Source: Mesorhizobium ciceri WSM4083 (GTDB lineage Bacteria; Pseudomonadota; Alphaproteobacteria; Rhizobiales; Rhizobiaceae). From it: a stretch of 64,000 nt of DNA. Of the stretch, positions 1-8,969 are shown one piece after another; positions within the stretch are counted from its first letter, which is position 1; each line of letters begins with the position of its first letter. Made by a program: the position numbers and the translations under genes. The notes beneath the pieces were generated by a model, which worked only from the letters and a program-made list of their open reading frames with translations, did not search any database and had not been told where the DNA came from. The stretch lies in the NCBI RefSeq assembly GCF_000519305.1, contig NZ_KI912610.1, positions 1,149,949 through 1,213,948 of the forward strand. Direction: 5' to 3'.

Positions 1-1482
1 AGCGTCGTAGAACTCGCGCAGGCTTGCCAGCGCCGGATGAGACAATGCCCGGCGCAGATAGTCGCGAATGCGCGGCAGGTGCTTCAGATAATAGGGCTTG
101 CCGTCGCGTTTTTCGAGGCGGACGAAGATGCCGAGGATCTTGGAATTTCGCTGCGCCGCCATGATGGCGTAGGATTCCAGGAAGCTTGCCTCGTCGAAAG
201 CCCCGGCTGTGTGGCGCGCTGCGACATAGGCATCCAGCGTCTGTTTCTCGATCTCGGGCGACATCGTAACACGCGCGTCCATGGCGAGCGAGGCGACGTC
301 ATAGGCGCAAGGGCCGATCAGCGCATCCTGGAAATCGACGATGCCCAGCCGATCATGCCCTGAACGGTCGCCGCGCCAGATGATATTGGGTGAATGGAAG
401 TCGCGCAGCATCAGCGTGACCTCGCGGCCTTGCAGCCGGTCGAGCAGCGCATTCCATTGCTTGTGGTAACCGGCGCGCAAGCTCTCGCTTGCCGGAGCGC
501 CAGTGATTGCCGGCACGTACCAGTCGACCAGCAGATCGGCTTCGATCATCATGGCGTCGCGGTCGAAAGGCGGCACATCGTGGAAGCCGCCTTGCCCTGT
601 TTCCAGGCGCTGCGGCCAGGCCCTGCCATGCATCATGGCCAGCAGCTCGGCCGCTGCCGCGCAGCGCTCGGCCAGCGGCTGGCCATCGCCGCCGAGGAAA
701 CCTTCGGAACCAAGATGTTCGAGCAGCAGGAAACCTTGCTCCTGGTCCTCGGCATGGATTTCCGGAACGCTGACGCCGCCTTGCTTCAAGGCGCGGTCGA
801 TGGCAACGAAGGCGGAGACCGACTGGGCGGTGTGCGCGATCTCGGCATAGGGCTTGCCGTCGCGAACCGGCGGACCGAGCACCAGCCGCGGCGAGTTCAT
901 CAAGACCCGAGGCTTCTGGTCCGGCAACGAAACGATCTCGTAGGAGCGGGCTGAAGCATCGCCGATGAAATGGCGGCGCTGCGCTTGCGCCCAGCCGGCG
1001 TTCACGAGAAAGTCGCGCATGGCCAGCGATCGTGCCGCCCGATCGAAGGCATCACCCTGCCCCGACAATCGCGCCAACCGGCCGTCGCCATGCAGGACGA
1101 GCTCGATCAGGACCGTGGTTTTCGGCAGATGGGCTTCCGCCCGTTCCGGCCATTCGACCAAAGCAGCACCCTGCGCCAGGGCCTCGTCGAACCCAAGCTC
1201 ATCGATCTCGTCCGCCGAGGACAGGCGGTAGAGATCGAAATGATGGACCGGAATGCGGGTGTCGTAGCTCTGCACCAATGTGAAGGTCGGGCTCGGAACG
1301 TCGAGACCGGCATCGTCGGCCAGGGTCCTGATCAAGGCCCGCGCCAGCGTCGACTTGCCGGCGCCGAGATCGCCCTTGAGGGCAAGCACGTCGCCTGGGC
1401 GCAGCGACAACGCAAGATCCTCGCCCAGCCGCGCTGTGTGTGTTTCGTCGGCGAGTAAACGCTCCAGCACCAATCCCGTCAT
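1..1482 (-). CDS. tsaE: TsaE-aminoglycoside phosphotransferase fusion protein (partial, runs off left edge)
   Basis: The first ~155 residues are a TsaE-type P-loop ATPase, the ATPase of the TsaB-TsaD-TsaE machinery that makes the t6A modification of tRNA. The Walker A motif GDLGAGKST lies at residues 37-45, followed by the PSPTFTLVQ and HFDLYR segments typical of TsaE. The chain continues without a stop into an aminoglycoside/choline-kinase-like phosphotransferase domain with a Brenner-type motif (LMLRDFHSPNII) and a metal-binding IVDFQDA. 494 codons are visible and the C-terminus lies outside the window. The ATG at 1482 lies 9 bases past the divL stop, so the two are probably cotranscribed. 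The second domain probably acts on a sugar or nucleotide-sugar precursor (AmgK-like kinases do), but its substrate cannot be read from sequence. Confidence 0.85.
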   Translation of the reverse strand, partial: MTGLVLERLLADETHTARLGEDLALSLRPGDVLALKGDLGAGKSTLARALIRTLADDAGLDVPSPTFTLVQSYDTRIPVHHFDLYRLSSADEIDELGFDEALAQGAALVEWPERAEAHLPKTTVLIELVLHGDGRLARLSGQGDAFDRAARSLAMRDFLVNAGWAQAQRRHFIGDASARSYEIVSLPDQKPRVLMNSPRLVLGPPVRDGKPYAEIAHTAQSVSAFVAIDRALKQGGVSVPEIHAEDQEQGFLLLEHLGSEGFLGGDGQPLAERCAAAAELLAMMHGRAWPQRLETGQGGFHDVPPFDRDAMMIEADLLVDWYVPAITGAPASESLRAGYHKQWNALLDRLQGREVTLMLRDFHSPNIIWRGDRSGHDRLGIVDFQDALIGPCAYDVASLAMDARVTMSPEIEKQTLDAYVAARHTAGAFDEASFLESYAIMAAQRNSKILGIFVRLEKRDGKPYYLKHLPRIRDYLRRALSHPALASLREFYDA

Positions 1483-1490
1483 CGAGCGCG

Positions 1491-4076
1491 CTACTCGGCC
1501 GCGGCGCGGATGCCCGGCATGTCTGGAAAGGTGCAGATGACGGTCGTGCCCTTGTCCTTGCCGGTTTCGATGCGAACGCTGCCGCCATGCAGCTCGACGA
1601 AGCTCTTGACTATCGACAGGCCAAGGCCGGCGCCGCGCCGGCGGCCGCCATTGGCGCGCGGCTCGAAACGGCGGAACACCGAATCGAGCACATCCGGCGG
1701 CATGCCGGGACCGTCGTCATGAACCGAGAATTCCACCCCGTCCGCCAGATGGCGGCAGGTGAGCCGGATGATGCTGGCTTCCGGAGCGTAATTGGCGGCG
1801 TTGCTGAGCAGATTGTAGAGGATCTGGCGGACGCGGACCTCATCGCCGTGAAACGTCTTCGGCGCCGCGATGGCGTCCACCTGGAGACTGATCGAATGCT
1901 CTTCCAGCCGGTCGGCCACCAGCTCGGCCGCAGCGGCGATGGTGCGATCGACCTGCACCTCGGAAATGTCGAGCTGCATGATGCCGGCGTCCACCGTCGC
2001 CAGGTCCAGGATATCGTTGACGATGGTGAGCAGGACCGAGGAGGACGAGCTGACATGCTCGACATATTCACGCTGCTTCTGCGTCAGCGGACCGGTCGTG
2101 GGCTGCGACAGGAGTTCGGTGAAGCCGATGATGTTGGTCAGCGGCGAGCGCAGTTCATAGGAGACGTGCTGGACGAATTCGTTCTTGAGCTGGTCGGATT
2201 TTTGCAGCGCTTCGTTCTTGTCCTTTAGCGCCCGCTCGACATGGACGCTGTCGGTGACATCGACGAAGGTCATCATCACTTGCCCGTTGGGTAGCGGGAT
2301 CATGGCGTAACTCAGCACATTGCCGTTGTTGAGCTCGGTCTGTCCGTGGCGGTCGCGGCGCTCGTCGTCGAAGCCGGTGATGGCGGCAACGAAGCTGGGC
2401 CAGGGGCTGTCCGCGGCCTGCCGGTCGCAAAGGTCGCGTATCGTCGACACGTGGACACTGGGCTTGGCCGCTTCGCCGCTCAATCCCCAGAGCGTGGCAA
2501 AGGCAGGATTCGACAGCCGGAGCCTGCCGTCGGGTCCGAACACCGCCACGCCTTCGGCAAGATTGTCGAGCGTCTCGCCCTGGACCCGCACCGCTGTCTG
2601 GTAGCGGCTTTCGAGGTCCATCTTCTCGGTCAGGTTCTCGAACACCCAGGTCACGCCGCCCTTGGGCTGCGGGTTGGCGACGACGCGGATGGTCTTGCCA
2701 TCCGGCAGATGCCACCAATGCTCCTGGGATTCTACGGCGCGATAGGCGCCGAGCAGGCCTTCCTTCCAGCGGCGCCATTCAGGCTGTTCGGCGATCTTGC
2801 CTTCGCTGCGCAGCCGGTCGAGCAGCAAGGCATTGTCGGGTGCGCTGTGCAGGAAGCCTGCGTCCAGACCCCAAAGCTTCTGGAAGGCCTGGTTGAAGAA
2901 CCGCAGCTTCTCGTCGATGTCGAAAATGGCGACCGCCGTGTTAAGTTGGTCGAGCGTGTCGGCGTGGCTCCTGACGGTTCGTTCGTATTCGCCGCGAACG
3001 GTCTCGATGGCGCTGGTATCGCAGGCAAGGCCGGCCGAGCCATCGCTGCCGGCAAAATCGGTGACCGCGAACACGCGGCGGTCACCTTCGATCACGGTGG
3101 ACAGCGACTGCTCGAAAACCGGATGCGTCTTGTGCTGGGCGGCAATCGCATCGCGCGCCTGGCCGCCGAGGAACTCTTTCTTCTCCCGAACCGCGGCTTC
3201 GGCATTCTCGGCTTCGACGGCATCGGCATAGGCGCGGTTGACCCACTTCAGCCCGCCATCCTCGCCGCGCAACCATGCCGGCATGTTCAGCGCGTCGAGC
3301 AGGCCGATCATCGTGTCGTGGTCGGCGGCCAGCCGCTGGTTCTCGATCTTCAGCCTGGCCTGGCTGCGCTGCGTCTCCGAGAGCGAGACGAAACGCACGA
3401 GCACATGCGCGGCACTCTTGCGGCCATGCACTTCCAGCGGTGCGCCGGCCTGCGATTCGATGACGAGGTCGAAGGGTTTGGCCTTTTCGCGCAATCCCGC
3501 GACGGCATGTTCGAGTGCCGCCGCCGAACGCGGCATCAGCCAGCGGCCGAAAGCGAGAAAAGCGGCCCTATCCTCGGGAGCGCCGCTTTCGACGGGCAAT
3601 GTGCCGATGAGTTCGGGCTTCTTGTTTTCCGCGGCCCAGACGACGACGCGCTGGTCGCGCAGATTGAGCAGCGCCTCGGAGCGGCGGAGCGCAGCGTTGA
3701 TGTCGGCGAGGCGGCTCCTGAGTTCGACATTCTCCGCCGAGGTGCGGGCTCTTTCGCGGATGAGAACGATGGCCGATATCAGTGCGGCACCGGTCACGCC
3801 GACGAACACGGCAAGCTGCATGACCTCGATGGCGCTCAGCGACAGTCCAGCGACGCTGGCAGCAGCGGTTTCGGCATGCGCGACGGCGCCAGCCAAGGGG
3901 CCCGCGAGCGCGGAGGTGGCAAGGAATGTCGACGCACGGGCGCGCCAGGAAAGGCTCCCGCCTTCCTGGGCGGAACCAGCAATCCCCGAATCGTCATGGC
4001 CGCCGGAAACGGCCCGTCCCGCTCTGTGCGGGTGTTGCCCCGGCATGTCTTGGTCCTCTCCGCCGCCTGAATGCAA
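1491..4076 (-). CDS. divL: DivL-type PAS sensor kinase (Tyr in the H-box)
   Basis: 861-residue membrane-anchored sensor with N-terminal hydrophobic segments (about residues 47-70 and 82-105), a coiled linker, several PAS-like regions (roughly 250-600), an HisKA-like dimerisation helix and a HATPase_c domain (N box NLLSNAANYA, G boxes DDGPGMP and GAGLGLSIV). The H-box reads HVSYELRSPLTN, so the phospho-accepting His is replaced by Tyr640. This substitution is the hallmark of DivL, which in Caulobacter and Rhizobiales acts as a conformational regulator of CckA/CtrA cell-cycle signalling rather than as a conventional kinase. Its location next to ahcY matches what I recall for Agrobacterium divL. 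The exact N-terminus is uncertain because the first ~45 residues look non-conserved. Confidence 0.85.
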   Translation of the reverse strand: MHSGGGEDQDMPGQHPHRAGRAVSGGHDDSGIAGSAQEGGSLSWRARASTFLATSALAGPLAGAVAHAETAAASVAGLSLSAIEVMQLAVFVGVTGAALISAIVLIRERARTSAENVELRSRLADINAALRRSEALLNLRDQRVVVWAAENKKPELIGTLPVESGAPEDRAAFLAFGRWLMPRSAAALEHAVAGLREKAKPFDLVIESQAGAPLEVHGRKSAAHVLVRFVSLSETQRSQARLKIENQRLAADHDTMIGLLDALNMPAWLRGEDGGLKWVNRAYADAVEAENAEAAVREKKEFLGGQARDAIAAQHKTHPVFEQSLSTVIEGDRRVFAVTDFAGSDGSAGLACDTSAIETVRGEYERTVRSHADTLDQLNTAVAIFDIDEKLRFFNQAFQKLWGLDAGFLHSAPDNALLLDRLRSEGKIAEQPEWRRWKEGLLGAYRAVESQEHWWHLPDGKTIRVVANPQPKGGVTWVFENLTEKMDLESRYQTAVRVQGETLDNLAEGVAVFGPDGRLRLSNPAFATLWGLSGEAAKPSVHVSTIRDLCDRQAADSPWPSFVAAITGFDDERRDRHGQTELNNGNVLSYAMIPLPNGQVMMTFVDVTDSVHVERALKDKNEALQKSDQLKNEFVQHVSYELRSPLTNIIGFTELLSQPTTGPLTQKQREYVEHVSSSSSVLLTIVNDILDLATVDAGIMQLDISEVQVDRTIAAAAELVADRLEEHSISLQVDAIAAPKTFHGDEVRVRQILYNLLSNAANYAPEASIIRLTCRHLADGVEFSVHDDGPGMPPDVLDSVFRRFEPRANGGRRRGAGLGLSIVKSFVELHGGSVRIETGKDKGTTVICTFPDMPGIRAAAE

Positions 4077-4245
4077 GACCGCCCTGATGCGTGCCTCTCT
4101 TGACCCTCTCGGGCTGGAAGCATCGCCGAATCACCTGACAATAACCCCTCGCCGAATCGCCGTGAAGGCTGATGGCGCGCAAAAATATGGCCGGGCGAAA
4201 AGTCAATCGCCCGGCCTCAATATCTGGTAGTAATTTTAGCTTTGG

Positions 4246-5646
4246 TTAATAGCGGTAGTGTTCCGGCTTGAACGGACCCTGCGGCGTGACGCCGATATAG
4301 GCGGCCTGCTCACCCGACAATTCGGTCAGGCGGGCGCCGAGCTTGTCGAGATGCAGGCGCGCGACCTTTTCGTCGAGATGCTTGGGCAGGACATAGACCT
4401 GGTTCTCGTATTGGCCGGGCTTGGTGTAGAGCTCGATCTGGGCCAGCACCTGGTTGGTGAAGGATGCCGACATGACGAAGCTCGGGTGGCCGGTGGCGTT
4501 GCCGAGATTGAGCAGGCGCCCTTCCGACAAAAGGATCATCCGCTTGCCGTCCGCGAAGGTGATCATGTCGACCTGCGGCTTGACGTTGGTCCATTTCAAA
4601 TTGCGCAGCGCGGCGACCTGGATCTCATTGTCGAAGTGGCCGATGTTGCCGACGATGACCATGTCCTTCATCGAGCGCATATGGTCGAGGGTGACGACAT
4701 CCTTGTTGCCGGTGGTGGTGATGACGATGTCGGCGGTGGGGGCCGCATCTTCCAGCGTGACGACTTCAAAACCGTCCATCGCCGCCTGCAGGGCGCAGAT
4801 CGGATCGACCTCGGTGACCTTGACGCGGGCGCCGGCGCCCTTGAGCGAGGCCGACGAGCCCTTGCCGACGTCGCCATAGCCGCACACGACAGCGACCTTG
4901 CCGGCCATCATCGTGTCGGTGCCGCGGCGGATGCCGTCGACCAGCGATTCCTTGCAGCCATATTTGTTGTCGAACTTCGACTTGGTGACCGAGTCGTTGA
5001 CGTTGATGGCGGGGAAGGGCAGCAGGCCCTTCTTCTGCAGCTGGTAGAGCCGGTTGACGCCGGTGGTCGTCTCTTCGGTGACGCCGCGGATCGCCGCCTT
5101 CTGCTTGGTGAAGAAGCCGGGCGAAGCCTTCAGGCGCTTCTTGACCTGGGCGTAGAAGTATTCCTCTTCCTCGCTCTGCGGGTTGGACAGCACATCCTCG
5201 CCGGCCTCGGCGCGGGCGCCGATCAGGATGTACATGGTGGCGTCGCCGCCATCATCGAGGATCATGTTGGAGAGGCCGCCATCGGCCCACTGGAAGATCT
5301 TGTCGGTGTAGTCCCAATACTCCTCGAGCGACTCGCCCTTGACGGCGAACACCGGGATGCCGGCTTCGGCGATGGCCGCGGCCGCATGGTCCTGGGTCGA
5401 GAAGATGTTGCAGGAGGCCCAGCGGATATCGGCGCCCAGCTCCTTCAGCGTCTCGATCAGCACCGCCGTCTGGATCGTCATGTGCAGCGAGCCGGTGATG
5501 CGCGCGCCCTTGAGCGGCTGCTTGGGACCGAATTCCTCACGGCAGGCCATCAGGCCCGGCATTTCGGTTTCGGCGATATCGAGTTCCTTGCGGCCCCAGC
5601 CGGCAAGCGAGATGTCGGCGACCACATAGTCCTTGCTACCCGTCAT
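4246..5646 (-). CDS. ahcY: Adenosylhomocysteinase
   Basis: 466-residue S-adenosyl-L-homocysteine hydrolase, which reversibly splits SAH into adenosine and homocysteine and so keeps the methylation cycle running. Typical segments are visible: an N-terminal VADISLAGWGRKELDIAE, the CNIFSTQDHAAAA substrate region, the NVNDSVTKSKFDN stretch that carries the NAD-proximal Lys/Asp residues, and the Rossmann motif GYGDVGKGS. It ends in the conserved PEHYRY. Length and ends match the family. A palindrome about 125 bp upstream (5772-5787) is a candidate operator. The gene lies downstream of HPr on the same strand but with a 181-bp gap, so it probably has its own promoter. Confidence 0.97.
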   Translation of the reverse strand: MTGSKDYVVADISLAGWGRKELDIAETEMPGLMACREEFGPKQPLKGARITGSLHMTIQTAVLIETLKELGADIRWASCNIFSTQDHAAAAIAEAGIPVFAVKGESLEEYWDYTDKIFQWADGGLSNMILDDGGDATMYILIGARAEAGEDVLSNPQSEEEEYFYAQVKKRLKASPGFFTKQKAAIRGVTEETTTGVNRLYQLQKKGLLPFPAINVNDSVTKSKFDNKYGCKESLVDGIRRGTDTMMAGKVAVVCGYGDVGKGSSASLKGAGARVKVTEVDPICALQAAMDGFEVVTLEDAAPTADIVITTTGNKDVVTLDHMRSMKDMVIVGNIGHFDNEIQVAALRNLKWTNVKPQVDMITFADGKRMILLSEGRLLNLGNATGHPSFVMSASFTNQVLAQIELYTKPGQYENQVYVLPKHLDEKVARLHLDKLGARLTELSGEQAAYIGVTPQGPFKPEHYRY

Positions 5647-5771
5647 GGCAGTACTCCGATGCGAATGATGTGCTTGCGAATTTGTTGCGGATGCGCCCGC
5701 GCCGGTCGGCGCGTCTAAGGGCGCGAATTGCCGGCCTGACTAGCAGATCGGAGCAAGGACGACAATGGGAT

Positions 5772-5787
5772 ATAAAGAAATCTTTAT
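5772..5787. promoter_or_regulatory. Palindromic operator candidate upstream of ahcY
   Basis: A perfect inverted repeat ATAAAGA-AA-TCTTTAT (7-bp arms, 2-bp spacer) stands out as an A/T-rich island in the G+C-rich gap between ptsH and ahcY. ArsR-family SahR regulators control SAM/SAH-cycle genes in several Proteobacteria and use short palindromes upstream of ahcY. Assigning this site to SahR is an inference from position and symmetry. Confidence 0.45.
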
Positions 5788-5827
5788 CCCTGCATGTCTC
5801 TCAGACACGCATCCGCGCTCTAACTGA

Positions 5828-6124
5828 TCAGCATTCCTCGCCGAAGCGGGATGCCACCAGTTGCTCCAGCGCGTCGATGACCTGCCGGGCCTCCGGCCCG
5901 CTGGCGGTGACGCGGATCGAATAGCCGGGGCTTGCCGCCAGCATCATCAGGCCCATGATCGAAGTGCCGCCGACCTTGACGCCATCCTTCTCGACATGCA
6001 CCGAGGCATCGAAGCCGCTGGCCAGCTGGACGAACTTCGCCGAAGCGCGGGCATGAAGGCCACGCTGGTTGATGATGGGAAAATCCCGGACTATCTGATC
6101 TTTTTCCGGGGACAGCGCGGTCAT
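5828..6124 (-). CDS. ptsH: HPr-family phosphocarrier protein
   Basis: 98-residue HPr/NPr protein that carries phosphate in the nitrogen-related PTS of alphaproteobacteria. His24 in RGLHARASAKF is the phospho-accepting site and Ser55 in GGTSIMGLMML corresponds to the regulatory Ser targeted by HPr kinase. The start overlaps the end of the upstream EIIA gene by 4 bases (ATGA), so translation is probably coupled. With EIIA and HprK upstream, this PTS lacks sugar permeases and is regulatory rather than transport-linked. Confidence 0.93.
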   Translation of the reverse strand: MTALSPEKDQIVRDFPIINQRGLHARASAKFVQLASGFDASVHVEKDGVKVGGTSIMGLMMLAASPGYSIRVTASGPEARQVIDALEQLVASRFGEEC

Positions 6125-6522
6125 TTGCTGCTCAGGAGCTGGCTGGCGACATTGATGTATTTGCGGCCGGCAGCCTGCGCCTCATCGAGCGCCGCGGCCA
6201 TATTGTCGCCCTTGCGGATCGAGGAGAGCTTGATCAGCATCGGCAGGTTCATGCCGGCGATCACCTCGGTGCGGCCGGACTCCATCACCGAGATGGCAAG
6301 ATTGGAGGGCGTGCCGCCGAACATGTCGGTCAGCACGATGACGCCCGCCCCGGTATCGACACGGGCGACAGCGTCGACGATGTCGCGGCGACGCTGCTCC
6401 ATATCATCGTCGGCACCGATCGCCACGGTTTCGAAATTGTCTTGTGGCCCGACGACATGTTCGACGGCATGTCGGAACTCGGTGGCCAGTTGACCGTGCG
6501 TTACAAGCACGAGTCCGATCAT
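6121..6522 (-). CDS. PTS EIIA component, mannose/fructose (ManX) family
   Basis: 133-residue single-domain EIIA of the mannose superfamily. The active-site His9 is in VLVTHGQLA and the family stretch GVIVLTDMFGGTPSNLA is present. In Rhizobiales this orphan EIIA accepts phosphate from HPr and signals to regulators instead of feeding a permease. It overlaps the HPr gene by 4 bp and follows hprK by about 165 bp, a gap that may contain a separate promoter. Confidence 0.93.
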   Translation of the reverse strand: MIGLVLVTHGQLATEFRHAVEHVVGPQDNFETVAIGADDDMEQRRRDIVDAVARVDTGAGVIVLTDMFGGTPSNLAISVMESGRTEVIAGMNLPMLIKLSSIRKGDNMAAALDEAQAAGRKYINVASQLLSSK

Positions 6523-6686
6523 TCTTTGGTGGCTCCCGTCATCGCCGCTTCACAGGCGCATTTTATGCTCGCCAGCCAATCCAGGCGGCGGGAGCGCTAT
6601 CTTGTCGACGCACGGCCCGTTGACAAGCCCAAAATTGCGCAGGCGCATGCCATTTTGACGCATTGCAGCAAAAAACCCGGAGCGGA

Positions 6687-7160
6687 TCATAGAAAAGGCG
6701 CGATCGACAGCCGCGCCATCACGACCGGCAAGGCTGCAGCGACGTTGCGTTCGACCGCATCGATGCGCGGCGCCCGACAGCCGGCGATGCAGGTGTCGGC
6801 ATCCTCCTGAAAGCGTGCCGTTTCACCGGCCGGCGTCAGGCGGACATGCAAATCGACGATGGCGGCGGGCTCGAACGGCACCGCTCGCGGCCCGAGCCCA
6901 GGCACCTCGACGAGGCCTTCTATGGTGGCGGGAGCGCGGCAGAGAAGCCGCCCGGCATGCGCCTCGACAAAGAGCTGATCGTCACCGACGAGCCGCGAGA
7001 ACAGGCCGCGTTGGCGACAATGATCGATGAGCGCCAGCGCCAGCGTCGTCTTGCCCGAACCGGAGGCTCCGGTTACGAGAATGCCGCGCTCGCCGATCAA
7101 AACCATTGTCGCGTGAATGTTTTCAGGCTGCACGGCTGGACCAGGCATGGTGGGATTCAT
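6687..7160 (-). CDS. hprK: HPr kinase/phosphorylase, short alphaproteobacterial form
   Basis: 157-residue protein holding only the catalytic half of HPr kinase/phosphorylase. The P-loop GASGSGKTT is at residues 31-39. The Firmicutes enzyme is about 310 residues with an extra N-terminal domain; the truncated form is normal for alphaproteobacteria. It phosphorylates or dephosphorylates the regulatory Ser of HPr. Its start lies 4 bp downstream of the chvG stop, consistent with one chvI-chvG-hprK transcript linking envelope signalling to the PTS. Confidence 0.92.
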   Translation of the reverse strand: MNPTMPGPAVQPENIHATMVLIGERGILVTGASGSGKTTLALALIDHCRQRGLFSRLVGDDQLFVEAHAGRLLCRAPATIEGLVEVPGLGPRAVPFEPAAIVDLHVRLTPAGETARFQEDADTCIAGCRAPRIDAVERNVAAALPVVMARLSIAPFL

Positions 7161-7164
7161 GCCC

Positions 7165-8949
7165 TCAACCTTCGGCCGGCAATGTCACCACGAAACGCGC
7201 GCCCTTGATCTCGCCGGGTTTGGTGCCGGGGATGTTCTCGGCGGTGAGCGTGCCGCCATGGGCCTCGACGATTTGCCTGGATATCGACAGGCCAAGGCCC
7301 GAATTCTGGCCGAATGCCTCGCCGGCCGGCCGATCCGTGTAGAAGCGTTCGAAGATGCGGTCGATGTTGTCGGCCCGGATGCCGGGGCCATTGTCGTCGA
7401 CGGTGACGATGTTGAACTTGCCGGCACGCGCCAGCGACAGGCTGATGTGGCCATGATCTTCGGGAACGAAGGAACGGGCGTTCTCGATCAAATTGGTGAT
7501 GACTTGGCCGATGCGCAGATCATGCCCGACGACGACATAGCCTTTGACGCCCTGCGGCAGTTTGGCGGCCTTGAACTCGATCTCGACCGCCTTCTTGTTG
7601 CGCGTCGCTTCGCGCGAAACGGCTACCAGATCGGTGATGAATTTCTTCAGGTCGACCGTCCCGGCATCTTCACGCGCGAGCTCCGCGTCCAGGCGCGAGG
7701 CGTCGGAAATATCGGTGATGAGCCGGTCCAGCCGCCTGACATCGTGCTGGATGATGTCCATCAGCCGGCCGCGCGAATCGTCGTTCTTGGCCAGCGGCAA
7801 GGTTTCCACCGCGCTACGCAGCGACGTCAGAGGGTTCTTCAGCTCGTGCGAGACATCGGCCGCGAAGCTTTCGATCGCCTCGATGCGGGCGTAGAGCGCG
7901 TTGGTCATGTCGCGTATGGCGATCGACAGATTGCCGATCTCGTCCTGACGGTCGGAAAAGTCGGGTATCTCCTCACGGCTCTTGACGCCGCGCCGCACCC
8001 GCACTGCCGCCGCCGACAGCCGGCGCAGCGGATTGGCGATGGTGGAGGCGAGCAGCATCGACAGGATGGCGGTGACAAGGGCCGCGATGCCGAAGACACG
8101 CAGGATCGCCTTGCGCTCGGCGGCGACGATCTTGTCGATGTCGCCGCCTTCGGTCGACAGCATCAGCACGCCCAGGACGGCACGAAAGCGCTGGATCGGC
8201 ACCGCCACCGAAACGATCTGCTCGCCCTGCTCGCTGACGCGCACGATGGTCGACGGGCTGCCGGTGAGAGCCTTGACCACTTCGGGGAAAGCGGCGCCAT
8301 TGCCGCCCGGCTGCTCGTGATAGACCGGCAGCTCGGTGTTGCGGAAGAAGTCGAAGACGAATTTCTGGATGCGCTCGACCAGATCGGGCTCTTCCTCCTC
8401 GACCGGCGGCAGGTCGTAGCGCAGAATCTGGCCACGCGAATAGAGGTGACGCGAATCGAGCAGCAGATTGGCGTCGCGGTCATAGATGCGGGCGCGGGTC
8501 CTGGTCGGCGAGATCAGCCTTCGCAGCACCGGGGCGACGCGCTCCGGGTTGATCGGGAAGTCGAGATTGTCGAGTTGGTCGGAGCCCGGCCCCAGGCTTT
8601 CGCCGGCCTGCAGTTCAAGCAGCTTTTCCGGGTCGATGCTGATCGAATCCGTCTCGACCGTCGCCGACGCGGCGATCGCACCGGCGATGATCTCGCCCTG
8701 GGTCATCAGGCTTTCGACGCGGGCGTCGATCAGTCCGTCTCGGAAGGTGTTGAGATAGAGGATGCCGGTCACCAGGACGGCGAGGCCGGCAAGGTTGAGG
8801 AACAGGATACGCCGCGTCAGGCTGGAAAAGATGTGATGGCCAAGGAAGCGGCGCATCGGCACCGTGATCTTCGACACGAAGGACGGCATGATCCGCGACG
8901 GCCGCCTGGAGGCGCCCGCCGGTCTTGTTCGCTGTGCTTCCACTGCCAT
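7165..8949 (-). CDS. chvG: Sensor histidine kinase ChvG/ExoS
   Basis: 594-residue inner-membrane sensor of the ChvG-ChvI (ExoS-ChvI) system, which in rhizobia and Agrobacterium responds to acidity and envelope stress and controls exopolysaccharide, motility and symbiosis genes. It has an N-terminal membrane segment (about 45-70), a large periplasmic region, a second membrane segment near 300, a HAMP domain, the H-box FAADVSHELKNPLTS with phospho-accepting His368, an N box (LIENARSFV) and G boxes (DDNGPGI, GLGLSISRQI). It is immediately downstream of chvI. The inhibitor ExoR is not encoded in the window. Confidence 0.95.
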   Translation of the reverse strand: MAVEAQRTRPAGASRRPSRIMPSFVSKITVPMRRFLGHHIFSSLTRRILFLNLAGLAVLVTGILYLNTFRDGLIDARVESLMTQGEIIAGAIAASATVETDSISIDPEKLLELQAGESLGPGSDQLDNLDFPINPERVAPVLRRLISPTRTRARIYDRDANLLLDSRHLYSRGQILRYDLPPVEEEEPDLVERIQKFVFDFFRNTELPVYHEQPGGNGAAFPEVVKALTGSPSTIVRVSEQGEQIVSVAVPIQRFRAVLGVLMLSTEGGDIDKIVAAERKAILRVFGIAALVTAILSMLLASTIANPLRRLSAAAVRVRRGVKSREEIPDFSDRQDEIGNLSIAIRDMTNALYARIEAIESFAADVSHELKNPLTSLRSAVETLPLAKNDDSRGRLMDIIQHDVRRLDRLITDISDASRLDAELAREDAGTVDLKKFITDLVAVSREATRNKKAVEIEFKAAKLPQGVKGYVVVGHDLRIGQVITNLIENARSFVPEDHGHISLSLARAGKFNIVTVDDNGPGIRADNIDRIFERFYTDRPAGEAFGQNSGLGLSISRQIVEAHGGTLTAENIPGTKPGEIKGARFVVTLPAEG

Positions 8950-8969
8950 CGAATAGCAGGCCCTGCTAC

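Noticed and set aside
2346..4070. 574-codon plus-strand open frame opposite divL
   Set aside because: Shadow frame; no ribosome-binding site or recognised domain.
4258..5718. 486-codon plus-strand open frame opposite ahcY
   Set aside because: Composition-driven shadow of a high-G+C gene; the minus strand encodes an unmistakable adenosylhomocysteinase and this frame has no family features.
5647..5827. SAH or SAM-II riboswitch upstream of ahcY
   Set aside because: I could not find the conserved pseudoknot segments; the only standout element is the 16-bp palindrome, which fits a protein operator better.
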